From Lachnospiraceae bacterium 28-4 (GTDB lineage Bacteria; Bacillota; Clostridia; Lachnospirales; Lachnospiraceae), in NCBI GenBank assembly GCA_000403275.2, contig KE159599.1, forward strand, positions 1,309,522 through 1,373,521: a stretch of 64,000 bases of DNA. The letters are read 5' to 3'. This document shows positions 29,263 through 37,945 of this stretch, piece after piece; position 1 is the first letter of the stretch; every line of letters starts with the position of its first letter. The position numbers were made by a program, and so were the translations under genes. The notes below the pieces were generated by a model, which did no database searches, was not told the origin of the DNA, and saw only the letters and a program-made list of their open reading frames with translations.

Positions 29263-30322
29263 TCCCGTCCACTCCTGTCCTGTCTTTCATAAAACGATAG
29301 ATTTCATAAACCGTAATTAGCGCCAACGGCCCTTTTATTATGCCGGATACCCCGAACAATTTTACTCCCGCATACACGGAAAATAAAATTGCCACCGGAA
29401 AGATCCCCATTCTTTCCCCGATCAGCTTCGGTTCCAGGAATTCTCTCATCAGGGCGCAAACTACATATAGAATAACACATATTACCGCCTTTGCATAATA
29501 TCCGTTTAAAATCTGCCAAAAAGCAAGAGGCATCAGAACCAGTCCCGTTCCGATAAACGGCAGCATATCCATAAATCCCGTAAACAAACCGATCACGATA
29601 CCGTCTTCAAATCCTCCCAGAAATAAAGCAACCGCGCATAGCAGACTGATAATCAGCAAAATAATAAACTGCGCCTTTATAAAAGTGCCGATATGAAAAA
29701 ATACCCTTTTTCCTATCTTTATCATATCCCTCAATTCCTTTTTCCCGCGTACCTTTTTCATGATCTCGTTATAATCTTTTGCCAGCAGCACGGCCGCAAT
29801 GATCATGATTGCAAGAAAACTGACAAGCCCCGCAATATTCTTTACATAGCCTACCGACTCATTCATAATCTTCGGCACTACCTGCACCTGGAAATTTTCA
29901 ATAAATACATCCACTCTTTCCATAATAAAGTTTTCAATCTTCGCCCCGTCCATGCCGAACTTTTTTTCCATTCCATCGCAGCAGCTTCCGACAAATATAA
30001 AAAACTTCTCTTCAAACAAATCGATCTGCGCAAACAAATCCCCCAGTTTCTGTATCATAAAAATGACCAGGCACCATATCCCCATTCCCGCCGTCACACA
30101 GAAAAGCAGCAAAATGCTGGCGGCTAATATCCCCTTTTTTATATGATATTTATTCTGCACTTTTTCCAGCATGGGATGCAGAAGCGCAACAAAGGCAAAG
30201 GCAAAAAGAAAAGGGGAGGCCAACGGGCTTAAAAACCGGAACCCTATGTATACCCCTGTAATTATCGCAGCAAATGTTGCATATTCTTTTAACTTTGCAG
30301 CCGTTTTTCCTTCCATAACCAT
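29231..30322 (-). CDS. AI-2E family transporter (YtvI-like permease)
   Basis: Integral membrane protein of the AI-2E/PerM family, 363 residues from the ATG at 30322 (AAGG eight bases upstream; ATG 30346 and 30316 are alternatives). The pattern is typical: two N-terminal helices, another near residue 70, a hydrophilic helical middle (about 95-150), then five helices. The signature IGLFTGFMDMLPFIGTGLVLMP and the C-terminal LEPKLIGERMGIFPVAIL are present. Substrates of the family are mostly uncertain. In sporulating Firmicutes a relative (YtvI) is a sporulation membrane protein, so that role is possible here. Confidence 0.85.
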   Translation of the reverse strand: MVMEGKTAAKLKEYATFAAIITGVYIGFRFLSPLASPFLFAFAFVALLHPMLEKVQNKYHIKKGILAASILLLFCVTAGMGIWCLVIFMIQKLGDLFAQIDLFEEKFFIFVGSCCDGMEKKFGMDGAKIENFIMERVDVFIENFQVQVVPKIMNESVGYVKNIAGLVSFLAIMIIAAVLLAKDYNEIMKKVRGKKELRDMIKIGKRVFFHIGTFIKAQFIILLIISLLCAVALFLGGFEDGIVIGLFTGFMDMLPFIGTGLVLMPLAFWQILNGYYAKAVICVILYVVCALMREFLEPKLIGERMGIFPVAILFSVYAGVKLFGVSGIIKGPLALITVYEIYRFMKDRTGVDGNDGSTEKRGI

Positions 30323-30399
30323 CCCGTCCTTATACCTTCTTTCCATACTTTAGTATAAGTCATTTTCGGGAAATTATTGCTTCCGTGCCTTTCTGTTTC

Positions 30400-31107
30400 T
30401 TAGGTATTAACTGGCAAAAACGGTAAAAAAACAGCCTCCGAAGGCATAATATCGAACCTCATTTTCTTTCCCGTGCCGGGATGGCCAAACTCCAGCCCAT
30501 AAGCGCACAAGGCCGTATTTCTTACCCGTTCTCTGCGGCTATATTCTTTGGATCTTTCACTTCCATACTTCACATCCCCCAACAGCGGCATCCCCGCATT
30601 CGCCATCTGCACTCTGATTTGATGATGCCGCCCTGTCTTCAGCCATATACGAGCCAGCGCAGTTTCCGGTTCCCCTTCCTCCGCCTTCCTTTTCTTTAGG
30701 ATTTCATAAGAAAGTTCCGCATATTTTCCATTTCCTTCCCCTGTGACTTTCGAAATATTTGTTTTCCCATCCCTTTCCAAGTAATCTGCCAACGTATTTT
30801 TTCCCTCCGGCGCTTCTTCTCCCTCGAATAAAACCACGGCATAATATTGCTTGTTCATCGCCTGTTCCCTGCTCTGCCTATTGAGATCCGCCGCCGCCTT
30901 TTTTGTTCTGGCAAAAACCAGGACGCCCTCCACCGGCTGATCCAAGCGATGCACAGCCGTCATATAAGGCGCCCTGAAATATTTTTTTAGTTCCGTTTCC
31001 ATATCCGGTTCTCCCAGACGAGCCGTCTGGACTGCGATCCCGGCTCTTTTACGGCATACGACAATTTCTTTATCTTCATATAAAATATCTTCGCTTCTGA
31101 TTCTCAT
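30400..31107 (-). CDS. RluA-family pseudouridine synthase
   Basis: Converts uridine to pseudouridine in rRNA or tRNA. The 235-residue protein has the catalytic-Asp motif HRLDQPVEGVLVFARTKKAA (Asp about residue 56). ARIWLKTGRHHQIRVQMANAG and LLGDVKYG follow in the family order. There is no S4 domain, so it is the short RluA type. Its ATG overlaps the stop codon of the Panacea antitoxin gene by 4 bp (ATGA), so a housekeeping modifier is translationally tied to a toxin-antitoxin unit. The exact RNA target is not predictable. Confidence 0.9.
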   Translation of the reverse strand: MRIRSEDILYEDKEIVVCRKRAGIAVQTARLGEPDMETELKKYFRAPYMTAVHRLDQPVEGVLVFARTKKAAADLNRQSREQAMNKQYYAVVLFEGEEAPEGKNTLADYLERDGKTNISKVTGEGNGKYAELSYEILKKRKAEEGEPETALARIWLKTGRHHQIRVQMANAGMPLLGDVKYGSERSKEYSRRERVRNTALCAYGLEFGHPGTGKKMRFDIMPSEAVFLPFLPVNT

Positions 31108-31856
31108 CCCCGCCTATCCCTTTCCTCCAGCTTTGCCTCAATATAACGGTTCAGCCCCTTTACCGAATCAATTCCGTACTCCCGGGCAACCTCTCCAAAA
31201 TATTCCTTCATATTTTTCTTTGCAATCACCCTATGGGATGGTTCCTCGCTTCCGCACCCCATTCTTGCATCCGTCCATGGCTTTTCATTGTGAGTAATGG
31301 CTTCCAACGCTTTTCCGCCATATTGTCCAAAACTATCAATCACCAGATCGGCGGCCATCCGTTCCTCTTCCGACAACCCGCCCTCTTTCCCTGCAAACGG
31401 TATCAGTCTTGCATCTTCGATCGGATTATACTTAAAATCGCGGAAAAGAAAATATACTTTCTCATATACCGGCCCATGCTGCCATGCACAGCAGTCCTCC
31501 GGAAAAAACTCCCGGTCAAAAAGCGCCATATAAATTCCCTGGATATAATAAAGAAGCTTCTGTAAAGCCAAAGGCGTTACTTCCTGCTTCTTCTCCAGTA
31601 TATAAGCTATGCCGGCCTGCATCTTACCGGATATTTTACAGCAGCTCCCGTAATACTGTTCTTCCCTTTCCCTGATATTGGCGTCTATGAGACCCGGTAT
31701 ATGCATCTTTTCCCCGCATTCTTTACATATAGCTTCCGTCAGCACAAATTCATATTCCCTATCCCGGATCGTCTCTTTATATATTCCCTTTTGAATCTCA
31801 TATTCCGTATTTTTTCTGCATCCTATGCAAAAATCCACTTTTCTTTTCTCTGCCAC
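31104..31856 (-). CDS. Antitoxin: MqsA-type zinc finger fused to Panacea (SocA/DUF4065) domain
   Basis: Protein of 250 residues. The N-terminus is a zinc-ribbon-like module with CIGC (about 10-13) and CKEC (about 44-47), as in the MqsA/YgiT toxin-binding domain. The C-terminal part (about 85-220) is a Panacea domain: AYILEKKQEVTPLALQKLLYY, AWQHGPVYEKVYFLF and the end around ALEAITHNEKPW. Panacea domains neutralise many unrelated toxins. The gene lies 30 bp after an MqsR-like gene, consistent with a toxin-first operon, and overlaps rluA by 4 bp. E. coli MqsA has an HTH where this protein has Panacea, so self-regulation may differ. Confidence 0.75.
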   Translation of the reverse strand: MAEKRKVDFCIGCRKNTEYEIQKGIYKETIRDREYEFVLTEAICKECGEKMHIPGLIDANIREREEQYYGSCCKISGKMQAGIAYILEKKQEVTPLALQKLLYYIQGIYMALFDREFFPEDCCAWQHGPVYEKVYFLFRDFKYNPIEDARLIPFAGKEGGLSEEERMAADLVIDSFGQYGGKALEAITHNEKPWTDARMGCGSEEPSHRVIAKKNMKEYFGEVAREYGIDSVKGLNRYIEAKLEERDRRG

Positions 31857-31886
31857 GACCAGCCCTCCCGTTCCATGCCCTGTTCT

Positions 31887-32273
31887 CTATTTAAAAGCAT
31901 AAGTCACCGGACGGATCTGTTTATGAAAAGAAACTACAATAACAAACCGGCTGTCCAATCGATTAAACTTGATATATAAAGAAACTTTTTCCTCTTCCGT
32001 TCCAAATCTCTGCCATAATTTTACGTCTTTTCCGAATATATATAATATTTCCTGCTCAAATCCCATATGCTTATTCTTTACGGCTTCACAAAAATCATCC
32101 GCCGTAAGATTCATTAAAATATCTTTGCTTCCCGTTTCGCCGATGACGTAGTCCTTATACAGATCCAGATTTGCCTGTCGTTTCCTGCTTACGTCTATCC
32201 TATATCTACCGGCTCTTACTGACGCTTTCACCCCCGCAATATATTTTTCTATTTCCTCATAGCTTTTGTGCAA
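31887..32273 (-). CDS. MqsR-like toxin
   Basis: Small 128-residue protein with a TTG start at 32273 and GGGAG upstream; no ATG is available. The pattern resembles MqsR endoribonucleases (RelE/BECR fold): an N-terminal helix VKASVRAGRYRIDVSRK, a middle LTADDFCEAVKNKH and a C-terminal strand pair SLYIKFNRLDSRFVIVVSFHK. MqsR cleaves mRNA, mainly at GCU. Identification is by eye from the order of these segments and from the adjacent MqsA-type/Panacea antitoxin. It starts 13 bp after the response regulator stop, so it may be read from the two-component operon promoter. Confidence 0.6.
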   Translation of the reverse strand: MHKSYEEIEKYIAGVKASVRAGRYRIDVSRKRQANLDLYKDYVIGETGSKDILMNLTADDFCEAVKNKHMGFEQEILYIFGKDVKLWQRFGTEEEKVSLYIKFNRLDSRFVIVVSFHKQIRPVTYAFK

Positions 32274-32285
32274 CCGATCTTCTCC

Positions 32286-32975
32286 CTATACTTTAAACCG
32301 GTATCCAACTCCCCATATCGTTTCGATATATTGTGGTTTGGCGGTATCAAATTCTATTTTCTCGCGTATTTTCTTAATATGAACCGTTACCGTAGCGATA
32401 TCCCCGATGGAATCCATATCCCAAATTTCCCTGAACAGCTCTTCCTTTGTAAATACATGATTCGGATTTTCTGCCAGAAAAGTCAGCAAGTCAAACTCTT
32501 TTGTGGTAAATGTCTTTTCTTCCCCATCCACATATACCCGCCGGGCAGTCTTATCGATTCGTATCCCCCGTATTTCCACAATATCATTCGTTTTCTGCGT
32601 AGAACCGACCAGCCTGTCATATCTCGCCATATGAGCCTTTACCCTGGCAACAAGTTCGCTGGGACTGAAAGGCTTTGTCATATAATCGTCCGCCCCTAAT
32701 CCCAAGCCTCTGATCTTATCGATATCGTCTTTTTTAGCCGATACCATAAGAATCGGAATATTTTTCTCTTCCCTTATTTTTTTACATACTTCAAAACCGT
32801 CCATTCCCGGAAGCATCAGATCGAGAATAATCAAATCGAAGTCTTCCTTCAAAGCTTTTTGCAGACCTTCATCACCTGTATGCTCGATCTCCACTTCAAA
32901 ATCGCTTAATTCCAGGTAATCCTTTTCCAGATCCGCAATCGCTTCCTCATCTTCAATAATCAATATCCTGCTCAT
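32286..32975 (-). CDS. OmpR-family response regulator
   Basis: Response regulator of 229 residues. The receiver has the acidic pair in IIEDEEA, the phosphoacceptor Asp in LIILDLMLPGMDG and the conserved Lys in TKPFSPSEL. A C-terminal winged helix follows (ARRVYVDGEEKTFTTKEFDLL, VTVHIKKIREKI, ETIWGVGYRFKV). ATG 32975 (MSRILIIED) is preferred to the GTG two codons upstream. It follows its sensor kinase by 51 bp and is followed by the MqsR-like toxin. Regulated genes are unknown. Confidence 0.93.
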   Translation of the reverse strand: MSRILIIEDEEAIADLEKDYLELSDFEVEIEHTGDEGLQKALKEDFDLIILDLMLPGMDGFEVCKKIREEKNIPILMVSAKKDDIDKIRGLGLGADDYMTKPFSPSELVARVKAHMARYDRLVGSTQKTNDIVEIRGIRIDKTARRVYVDGEEKTFTTKEFDLLTFLAENPNHVFTKEELFREIWDMDSIGDIATVTVHIKKIREKIEFDTAKPQYIETIWGVGYRFKV

Positions 32976-33026
32976 ATCCACCAGCCCTTTCTGACTTTAA
33001 TATTTATTATACCTTCTCATTCCCCT

Positions 33027-34502
33027 TTATTCCGCAACCTCCCGATATTTCCTGAAAACGAAGTGAAGACATGTGCCTTCTCCTTCCTTACTGGTAGCCC
33101 ATATATAACCCCCGTGGTCTTCCACGATCTTCTTTACAATGGACAACCCGATCCCGCTTCCGCCTTTTGAAGAATTGCGGGAGGCGTCCGTCCGGTAAAA
33201 GCGTTCGAATATATTGGGCAAATCTCTGGCGGCAATTCCCTTTCCGTTATCTTCTATTTCCACCCGGATAGAATCCACCTCATCCAATATCCGAATATCG
33301 ATCACTCCTTTTTCCCGTTCCAGATATTTCACGCTGTTCCCTATAATATTATTAATCACCCTTTTCAGCTGCTCCGGATCCGCTATGATCATGGCATCCG
33401 GTGAAACCAGGTTGGAATAATTCAACTCAATATTTTTTGATTCCAGATCCAGTCCGACTTCTTCCACACAGTCCCCAAAATAATCCGCCACGTTCAGACG
33501 ATGGAAATGATAGGGAATTCTGTTGGAATCGATGCCCGAATAAATCGTCAGTTCGTTGATCAGACGATCCATATCGTTCGCCTTATTATATATGGTTTTA
33601 ATGTACTTATCCATTTTTTCCGGCGTATCGGCCACGCCGTCCATAATCCCTTCCACATACCCTTTGATCGCCGTGATCGGTGTTTTCAAATCGTGGGAAA
33701 TATTGCTGATCAATTCCCGGTTCTGCTTTTCATGCTCAAACTTTTCGTCTGTAGATTCTTTTAAACGGAGGCGCATATCTTCATAATTTTTATAAAGTTC
33801 CCCGATTTCCCCCTTGCTGTCTGTATTCAACATATATTCCAAATTGCCGTCGGCAATATTTTTCATCGCCGTATTCAATTCATTGACCGGCAGGAATACT
33901 CCCCTTTGAATCCATTGCGTCAGCATAAGACTTGTAAAAACCAAGATAACTATGATCGCGATCACCATATCGATCAGCAGCTGCTTGGAAATCAGGGAAT
34001 TGATTCTCATAATGATAAAAAAGCTTCCTTCTTCTCCATCCGAAAATCTGAAGTCGAGCTGCTTCACAAGCTTTGACATGCTGTTATAATAATAACCCGA
34101 ATCCCCGCCCGCATTGCCATAACCATATCCCGGCAAAAGGTCGAAAATCTTGCTTGCCGCAGCTTCATTCCCCGTATAATAAATATCATTCCCTTTTCTT
34201 ACAAGGATGTAGGAAGCCTTATCCTTTATTTCACCGTTTAGCCCGGATAAATACTCTATGTCTTCCATCAATGCCTCGTCTTCATCGATCTGCCTTTCTA
34301 CTTCCCTGAAAATCTCCTCCGATATCTTTTCAAAAGCCTGTTCCGGTTCCGACACCATCGTATAATCCATATTGACCAGACCGAATTCTCTCTGCGCGTT
34401 CATCAGATACCCGCCAATGCTCATAAACGCTATCATGGTCAGCATAAGCGGAAGCAGCACAATCGTAAGAAATGTAATCAACAGCCTTGTTTTAAATTTC
34501 AT
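33027..34502 (-). CDS. Sensor histidine kinase
   Basis: Membrane sensor kinase of 491 residues. Helices lie at about residues 6-30 and 170-192, with an extracytoplasmic sensing region between them. A HAMP domain (about 193-245) follows. The H-box is LISNISHDLKTPITAIKGYV; the ATPase domain has NNIIGNSVKYL, IEDNGKGIA and GGSGIGLSIVKKI. The start is the ATG at 34502 with AGAGG upstream; the upstream extension lacks a site. It is transcribed before its response regulator, and the order HK-RR-toxin-antitoxin-rluA runs without a clear terminator. Confidence 0.92.
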   Translation of the reverse strand: MKFKTRLLITFLTIVLLPLMLTMIAFMSIGGYLMNAQREFGLVNMDYTMVSEPEQAFEKISEEIFREVERQIDEDEALMEDIEYLSGLNGEIKDKASYILVRKGNDIYYTGNEAAASKIFDLLPGYGYGNAGGDSGYYYNSMSKLVKQLDFRFSDGEEGSFFIIMRINSLISKQLLIDMVIAIIVILVFTSLMLTQWIQRGVFLPVNELNTAMKNIADGNLEYMLNTDSKGEIGELYKNYEDMRLRLKESTDEKFEHEKQNRELISNISHDLKTPITAIKGYVEGIMDGVADTPEKMDKYIKTIYNKANDMDRLINELTIYSGIDSNRIPYHFHRLNVADYFGDCVEEVGLDLESKNIELNYSNLVSPDAMIIADPEQLKRVINNIIGNSVKYLEREKGVIDIRILDEVDSIRVEIEDNGKGIAARDLPNIFERFYRTDASRNSSKGGSGIGLSIVKKIVEDHGGYIWATSKEGEGTCLHFVFRKYREVAE

Positions 34503-34535
34503 CCGCTTTTCCTCTATAACCCTTATTAACCTGCC

Positions 34536-34600
34536 AGCATACATCAGCATGCTTCCTTATGACCTGCGCATGCCTTAACATGCTTCATTATACCACATGT
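34536..34600 (-). repeat. Cluster of GCATG/ACATG motifs upstream of the sensor kinase gene
   Basis: Copies of (G/A)CAT(G/A) begin at about 34537, 34547, 34567, 34578 and 34595. Spacings are 10, 20, 11 and 17 bp, the first four near helical phase. A TATAAT (complement of 34588-34593) lies among them. These could be direct repeats for an OmpR-type regulator. Confidence 0.35.
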
Positions 34601-34658
34601 TGTACCTTTAGATTATAAAAAGAACAAAAGAAACTTATTAAAACTTTGTAAAATGCTA

Positions 34659-34706
34659 TTGACATCGACTTTTTTTTTGTTATAATAAAATCGATAATGA
34701 TTACTG
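34659..34706 (+). promoter_or_regulatory. perR promoter with Fur/PerR-box-like sequence
   Basis: TTGACA (34659-34664), 16-bp spacer, TATAAT (34681-34686). CGATAATGATTACTG (34692-34706) covers the expected start site and resembles the 7-1-7 Fur/PerR box, with a better left than right half, suggesting autoregulation. Confidence 0.65.
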
Positions 34707-34727
34707 ATTTTGTATAGGAGGGTTATT

Positions 34728-35120
34728 ATGGCCTTGAAATACAGCCGCCAACGGGAAGTCATCAAAGATTTTCTCTGTACAAGAAAAGATCATCCTACGG
34801 CCGATGTTGTATATATGAATGTCAGGCAGAAATATCCGAATATCAGTCTCGGAACCGTATACCGTAACCTCACCCTGCTTTCCGAAATAGGGGAGATCAG
34901 GCGGCTTCGCGTAGGCGACGGTGTAGATCATTTTGATGCCGATACATCTTTGCACCATCATTTTATTTGTTCGCACTGCGGACGTATAATTGACCTAAAA
35001 ATGGAAAACATTGATTATATCCAGGAAACCGCAGAAAAAGATTTTAATGGACGCATCGATAGTTATTCCGCTTACTTTTTCGGTTTATGTGAGAGCTGCT
35101 GCAATTTATTGCAGTCATAA
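34728..35120 (+). CDS. perR: Fur-family regulator, PerR-like
   Basis: Metal-dependent repressor of 130 residues; start at ATG 34728 behind AGGAGG. The winged helix includes RQREVIKDFLCTRKDHPTADVVY and ISLGTVYRNLTLLSEIG. The regulatory metal ligands HFDADTSLHHHFICSHCG and the second structural-zinc pair CESCC are readable. PerR proteins sense peroxide by metal-catalysed oxidation of His ligands. The next gene, 31 bp downstream, is rubrerythrin, the classical PerR target in clostridia, which supports PerR over Fur or Zur. A PerR-box-like site in its own promoter suggests control of both genes. Confidence 0.88.
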   Translation: MALKYSRQREVIKDFLCTRKDHPTADVVYMNVRQKYPNISLGTVYRNLTLLSEIGEIRRLRVGDGVDHFDADTSLHHHFICSHCGRIIDLKMENIDYIQETAEKDFNGRIDSYSAYFFGLCESCCNLLQS

Positions 35121-35151
35121 TAAAGTTTAATAAGAAAAGGAGATTTAAATT

Positions 35152-35691
35152 ATGAAATTTGTATGTCAGGTATGTGGATACGTTCACGAAGGAGATTCTG
35201 CACCGGAAAAATGTCCCGTTTGCAATGCACCGGCTGATAAATTCACACAGCAGGGCGAAGACAAAACATGGGCTGCTGAACACGTAGTAGGCGTAGCTCA
35301 GGGCGTAAGCGAAGACATCGTTGCTGACTTAAGAGCAAACTTTAACGGCGAATGCTCCGAAGTTGGTATGTATCTTGCAATGGCAAGAGTAGCACACAGA
35401 GAAGGCTATCCTGAAATCGGCCTTTACTGGGAGAAAGCTGCTTGGGAAGAGGCAGAACATGCTGCAAAATTTGCTGAGTTGTTGGGCGAAGTAGTAACCG
35501 ATTCCACAAAGAAAAACCTTGAAATGAGAGTAGAAGCAGAAAACGGCGCTACCGCTGGCAAATTCGATCTCGCAAAACGTGCAAAAGCAGCTAATCTGGA
35601 TGCAATCCATGACACCGTTCATGAGATGGCTAGAGACGAGGCTCGTCATGGAAAAGCATTTGAGGGTCTGTTAAAGAGATACTTCGGTTAA
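35152..35691 (+). CDS. rbr: Reverse rubrerythrin (rubredoxin domain first)
   Basis: Peroxide (and O2) reductase of 179 residues; cytoplasmic. The rubredoxin-like FeS4 domain is at the N-terminus (CQVCGY at about 5-10 and CPVCNAP at about 22-28), followed by a four-helix diiron domain. Ligands are in [22 protein letters not shown] and [13 protein letters not shown]. This order is the reverse of classical rubrerythrin. In clostridia such proteins are strongly induced by oxygen under PerR control, consistent with the adjacent perR. AAAAGGAG precedes the ATG and a strong terminator follows. Confidence 0.96.
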   Translation: MKFVCQVCGYVHEGDSAPEKCPVCNAPADKFTQQGEDKTWAAEHVVGVAQGVSEDIVADLRANFNGECSEVGMYLAMARVAHREGYPEIGLYWEKAAWEEAEHAAKFAELLGEVVTDSTKKNLEMRVEAENGATAGKFDLAKRAKAANLDAIHDTVHEMARDEARHGKAFEGLLKRYFG

Positions 35692-35728
35692 TCAGAAATG
35701 CCGTAAATTCAACATTTTTGAGGATTTA

Positions 35729-35765
35729 GGGGTATGTTAGAGCAATCTGACATACCCTTATTTTT
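35729..35765 (+). terminator. Terminator of the perR-rbr operon
   Basis: GGGTATGTTAGA (35730-35741), short loop, TCTGACATACCC (35747-35758), followed by TTATTTTT. Confidence 0.85.
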
Positions 35766-35905
35766 GTGCAAGCGGTTGTGTCTGGGTGTGGGTTTAAAAC
35801 AGAGAATTGTTTGTAAAATTCTCAAACATATCAATGACTATTTTATTTCCTGTCAAAATAGTATATAATATTTATAAACAAGAGAAAGCAGAGGAAAATG
35901 GCATA

Positions 35906-36187
35906 TTGAACTTTGAATGGGATGAGGATAAAAATCAACTAAATTTAAAGAAACACGGAATTGATTTTGAGATAGCAATGTTAGTTTTTAATGATTTGCA
36001 ACGAATTGAAATATATGATATGGAACACAGCATTAATGAAGACCGTTACAATACTATCGGAATGGTAAATGATATTCTGTTTGTCGTTTATACAGAACGG
36101 AAAGAAAATATACGTCTAATATCGGCAAGGCTTGCCACCAAAACAGAAAGGAGCATTTATTATGATACGGACAGTTACTTTGGATAG
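35906..36187 (+). CDS. brnT: BrnT-family toxin
   Basis: RelE-fold ribonuclease toxin of 93 residues. The family core is clear: FEWDEDKNQLNLKKHGIDFE, then DRYNTIGMVNDILFVVYTER and the C-terminal IRLISARLATKTERSIYY with the catalytic-type Arg residues. The start is taken as the TTG at 35906 (GAGGA upstream), which places the protein at normal BrnT length; longer in-frame starts would add unrelated sequence. It overlaps the antitoxin gene by 26 bp. BrnT blocks translation by RNA cleavage when freed from BrnA. Confidence 0.88.
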   Translation: MNFEWDEDKNQLNLKKHGIDFEIAMLVFNDLQRIEIYDMEHSINEDRYNTIGMVNDILFVVYTERKENIRLISARLATKTERSIYYDTDSYFG

Positions 36188-36350
36188 AAACCAAAAACCC
36201 ACAAAGGAACAAATTAAACAAATAGAGGAAGCGGCAAAGAAGAAAATTGTATTTGATGAAGATTCACCCGAACTTACTCCTGCAATGGAAAAAGCGTTTC
36301 GTTTAGCTGCAAAAAATCGCAATACACAAAAAAAAGCAAATATTTCTTAA
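36162..36350 (+). CDS. brnA: BrnA-type antitoxin
   Basis: Short partner of BrnT, 62 residues from the ATG at 36162 (AAAGGAG upstream), overlapping the 3' end of brnT. It contains the typical linker DEDSPELTPAMEKAFRLAA that lies ahead of the ribbon-helix-helix in BrnA proteins. The C-terminal part is short and basic (AAKNRNTQKKANIS), so the DNA-binding RHH element looks reduced. It neutralises BrnT; autorepression is less certain. Placement directly behind brnT gives the main support. Confidence 0.75.
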   Translation: MIRTVTLDRNQKPTKEQIKQIEEAAKKKIVFDEDSPELTPAMEKAFRLAAKNRNTQKKANIS

Positions 36351-36365
36351 TTTTTTACGAATATC

Positions 36366-36414
36366 AAAAACGATAGGCAACAACATTGTAACAAATGCCG
36401 CTGCCTATCGTTTT
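36366..36414 (+). terminator. Terminator of brnTA
   Basis: AAAAACGATAGGCA (36366-36379) pairs with TGCCTATCGTTTT (36402-36414), followed by ATCTCTTTTTT. The loop is about 22 nt, so it is weaker than its neighbours. Confidence 0.7.
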
Positions 36415-36466
36415 ATCTCTTTTTTGCATTTTCTGCTATTCTTGATAAAATGAGGAATGAAAAACA

Positions 36467-37270
36467 ATGAAACCAATAAAGTCAGCCAATTCACCAATTA
36501 CATATTTTATAAGCAGAACCGGACAGACCGAATGGATACTCTTTATCCATGCGGCTTTCGTCAATCACAATATGTTCAAAGCGCAGTTTGAATATTTTGA
36601 GAATAAATATGACATTCTGGCTATTGACATCATTGGCCACGGGCAGTCAACCGATACTCAAAAAGGCGATACAATAGATAAGATGTCAAAGTGGATCTTT
36701 GACATCTTAAAAACTGAAAATATTGATCAAATACATATTGTCGGCATTTCATTGGGTGCAGTTTTAGCACAGGATTTTGCGAATCGTTATCCATGCGCAG
36801 TAAGTTCATTGGCTTGTTTTGGAGGATATGACATTAATAATTTTGATGCAAAAATGAAAAATGACAATAATGCAAAACAGAAACTAATGATGTTGAAAGC
36901 ACTCTTTTCAGTTAAATGGTTTGCCAAAGCAAACAAGAAAATTTCTGCATATACTTCACAGGCTCAAAATGAATTTTTTGCTATGAATATACTCTTTCCT
37001 AAAAAATCATTTATGTTCCTGGCAACGCTCCATCATATGATAAACAAGTATAAAACCGAGCGAAGAAATTATCCTTTGTTGATTGGATGCGGAAAATTTG
37101 ATATTCCAATGGAATTAGAGGCAATAAAAGCATGGAAAAACAATGAACCCGATTGTACGGTAGTCTTTTTTGAAAATGCGGGGCACTGTGTTAATATGGA
37201 TGTGCCGCAGGAATTTAATAAAACAATGGAAGAATTTTGGAAAGGCGCAAGTCCCATTTTTTTTCATTAG
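36467..37270 (+). CDS. Alpha/beta hydrolase
   Basis: Cytoplasmic serine hydrolase of 267 residues. The oxyanion region LFIHAAFVNHNMF, DIIGHGQSTD, the nucleophile elbow VGISLGAVLA (Ser about residue 94) and the C-terminal His in NAGHCVNMD complete a plausible catalytic triad with Asp in CGKFDIPME. The substrate cannot be predicted. The gene is A/T-rich relative to most neighbours, and with brnTA and the UDG-like gene forms a block (35.9-37.9 kb) of different base composition, possibly acquired. Confidence 0.85.
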   Translation: MKPIKSANSPITYFISRTGQTEWILFIHAAFVNHNMFKAQFEYFENKYDILAIDIIGHGQSTDTQKGDTIDKMSKWIFDILKTENIDQIHIVGISLGAVLAQDFANRYPCAVSSLACFGGYDINNFDAKMKNDNNAKQKLMMLKALFSVKWFAKANKKISAYTSQAQNEFFAMNILFPKKSFMFLATLHHMINKYKTERRNYPLLIGCGKFDIPMELEAIKAWKNNEPDCTVVFFENAGHCVNMDVPQEFNKTMEEFWKGASPIFFH

Positions 37271-37298
37271 CTTTCTCCAGAAATATCGATTATCCTTT

Positions 37299-37892
37299 TT
37301 ACTTGATTATTTCTAACATAATCGCAATGTCCTCGGTTGCCATTGTTACTTTTGACTTCTCGATTAAGATATTGCCTCCTGTCATTATATACGACGGCAT
37401 TACCCGAATACCCTTATAATAGATTTCGCTGTTCCGCAATTTATAGGTGGAAACGGCAGGAATCACATTTTTCTTTGTTGACTTTTTCGTAATCATGTTA
37501 AAAGCTTTCTTTGCAACATCACCCATGAGCATAATAACCTTTATATCAGGGAATAAGGAAAGTTCTGCTTCCAAATAAGGCAAACTGTTTTCCATACTGC
37601 TTTTATCAATGGCATAATCTGTCTTTGGGGTTTTTACGGCATTTGTAATATAGATACCCTTTTTTAGTATGTCCTGTATGGAAACAACCTCTGCCCCCGC
37701 ACCTTGCAAAAGAGGAATCGTTGTTTTCAGATAATCGGCGTCAGAGCTTCCATAAAAATCCTGCAAAGGGTCGGAGGGAACGACTTCATTTATCATAACC
37801 GCCCGGATCGTAAGCGGATCAATATCAATATTATTTAAATATATACCGTTTGCCATGCCTACTTTCATTTCGATTTCTTTTTTAATATTCAT
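37299..37892 (-). CDS. Uracil-DNA-glycosylase-like protein
   Basis: A 197-residue protein that resembles small clostridial members of the uracil-DNA glycosylase superfamily: MINEVVPSDPLQDFYG near residue 33, a central ITNAVKTPK segment and IKVIMLMGDVAKKAFN. The last corresponds to the strand and helix after which UDG-fold proteins place their DNA-contact loop (here PSYIMTGGNILI). The classical catalytic motifs are not clearly intact, so glycosylase activity is uncertain. AAGGAG lies upstream of the ATG at 37892. It is convergent with the hydrolase gene and divergent from rubredoxin. Confidence 0.55.
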   Translation of the reverse strand: MNIKKEIEMKVGMANGIYLNNIDIDPLTIRAVMINEVVPSDPLQDFYGSSDADYLKTTIPLLQGAGAEVVSIQDILKKGIYITNAVKTPKTDYAIDKSSMENSLPYLEAELSLFPDIKVIMLMGDVAKKAFNMITKKSTKKNVIPAVSTYKLRNSEIYYKGIRVMPSYIMTGGNILIEKSKVTMATEDIAIMLEIIK

Positions 37893-37945
37893 ATCTTTAT
37901 TCTCCTTTATGATGGTTTCTTGCGGCTTATCGCCTCCACATCCTG

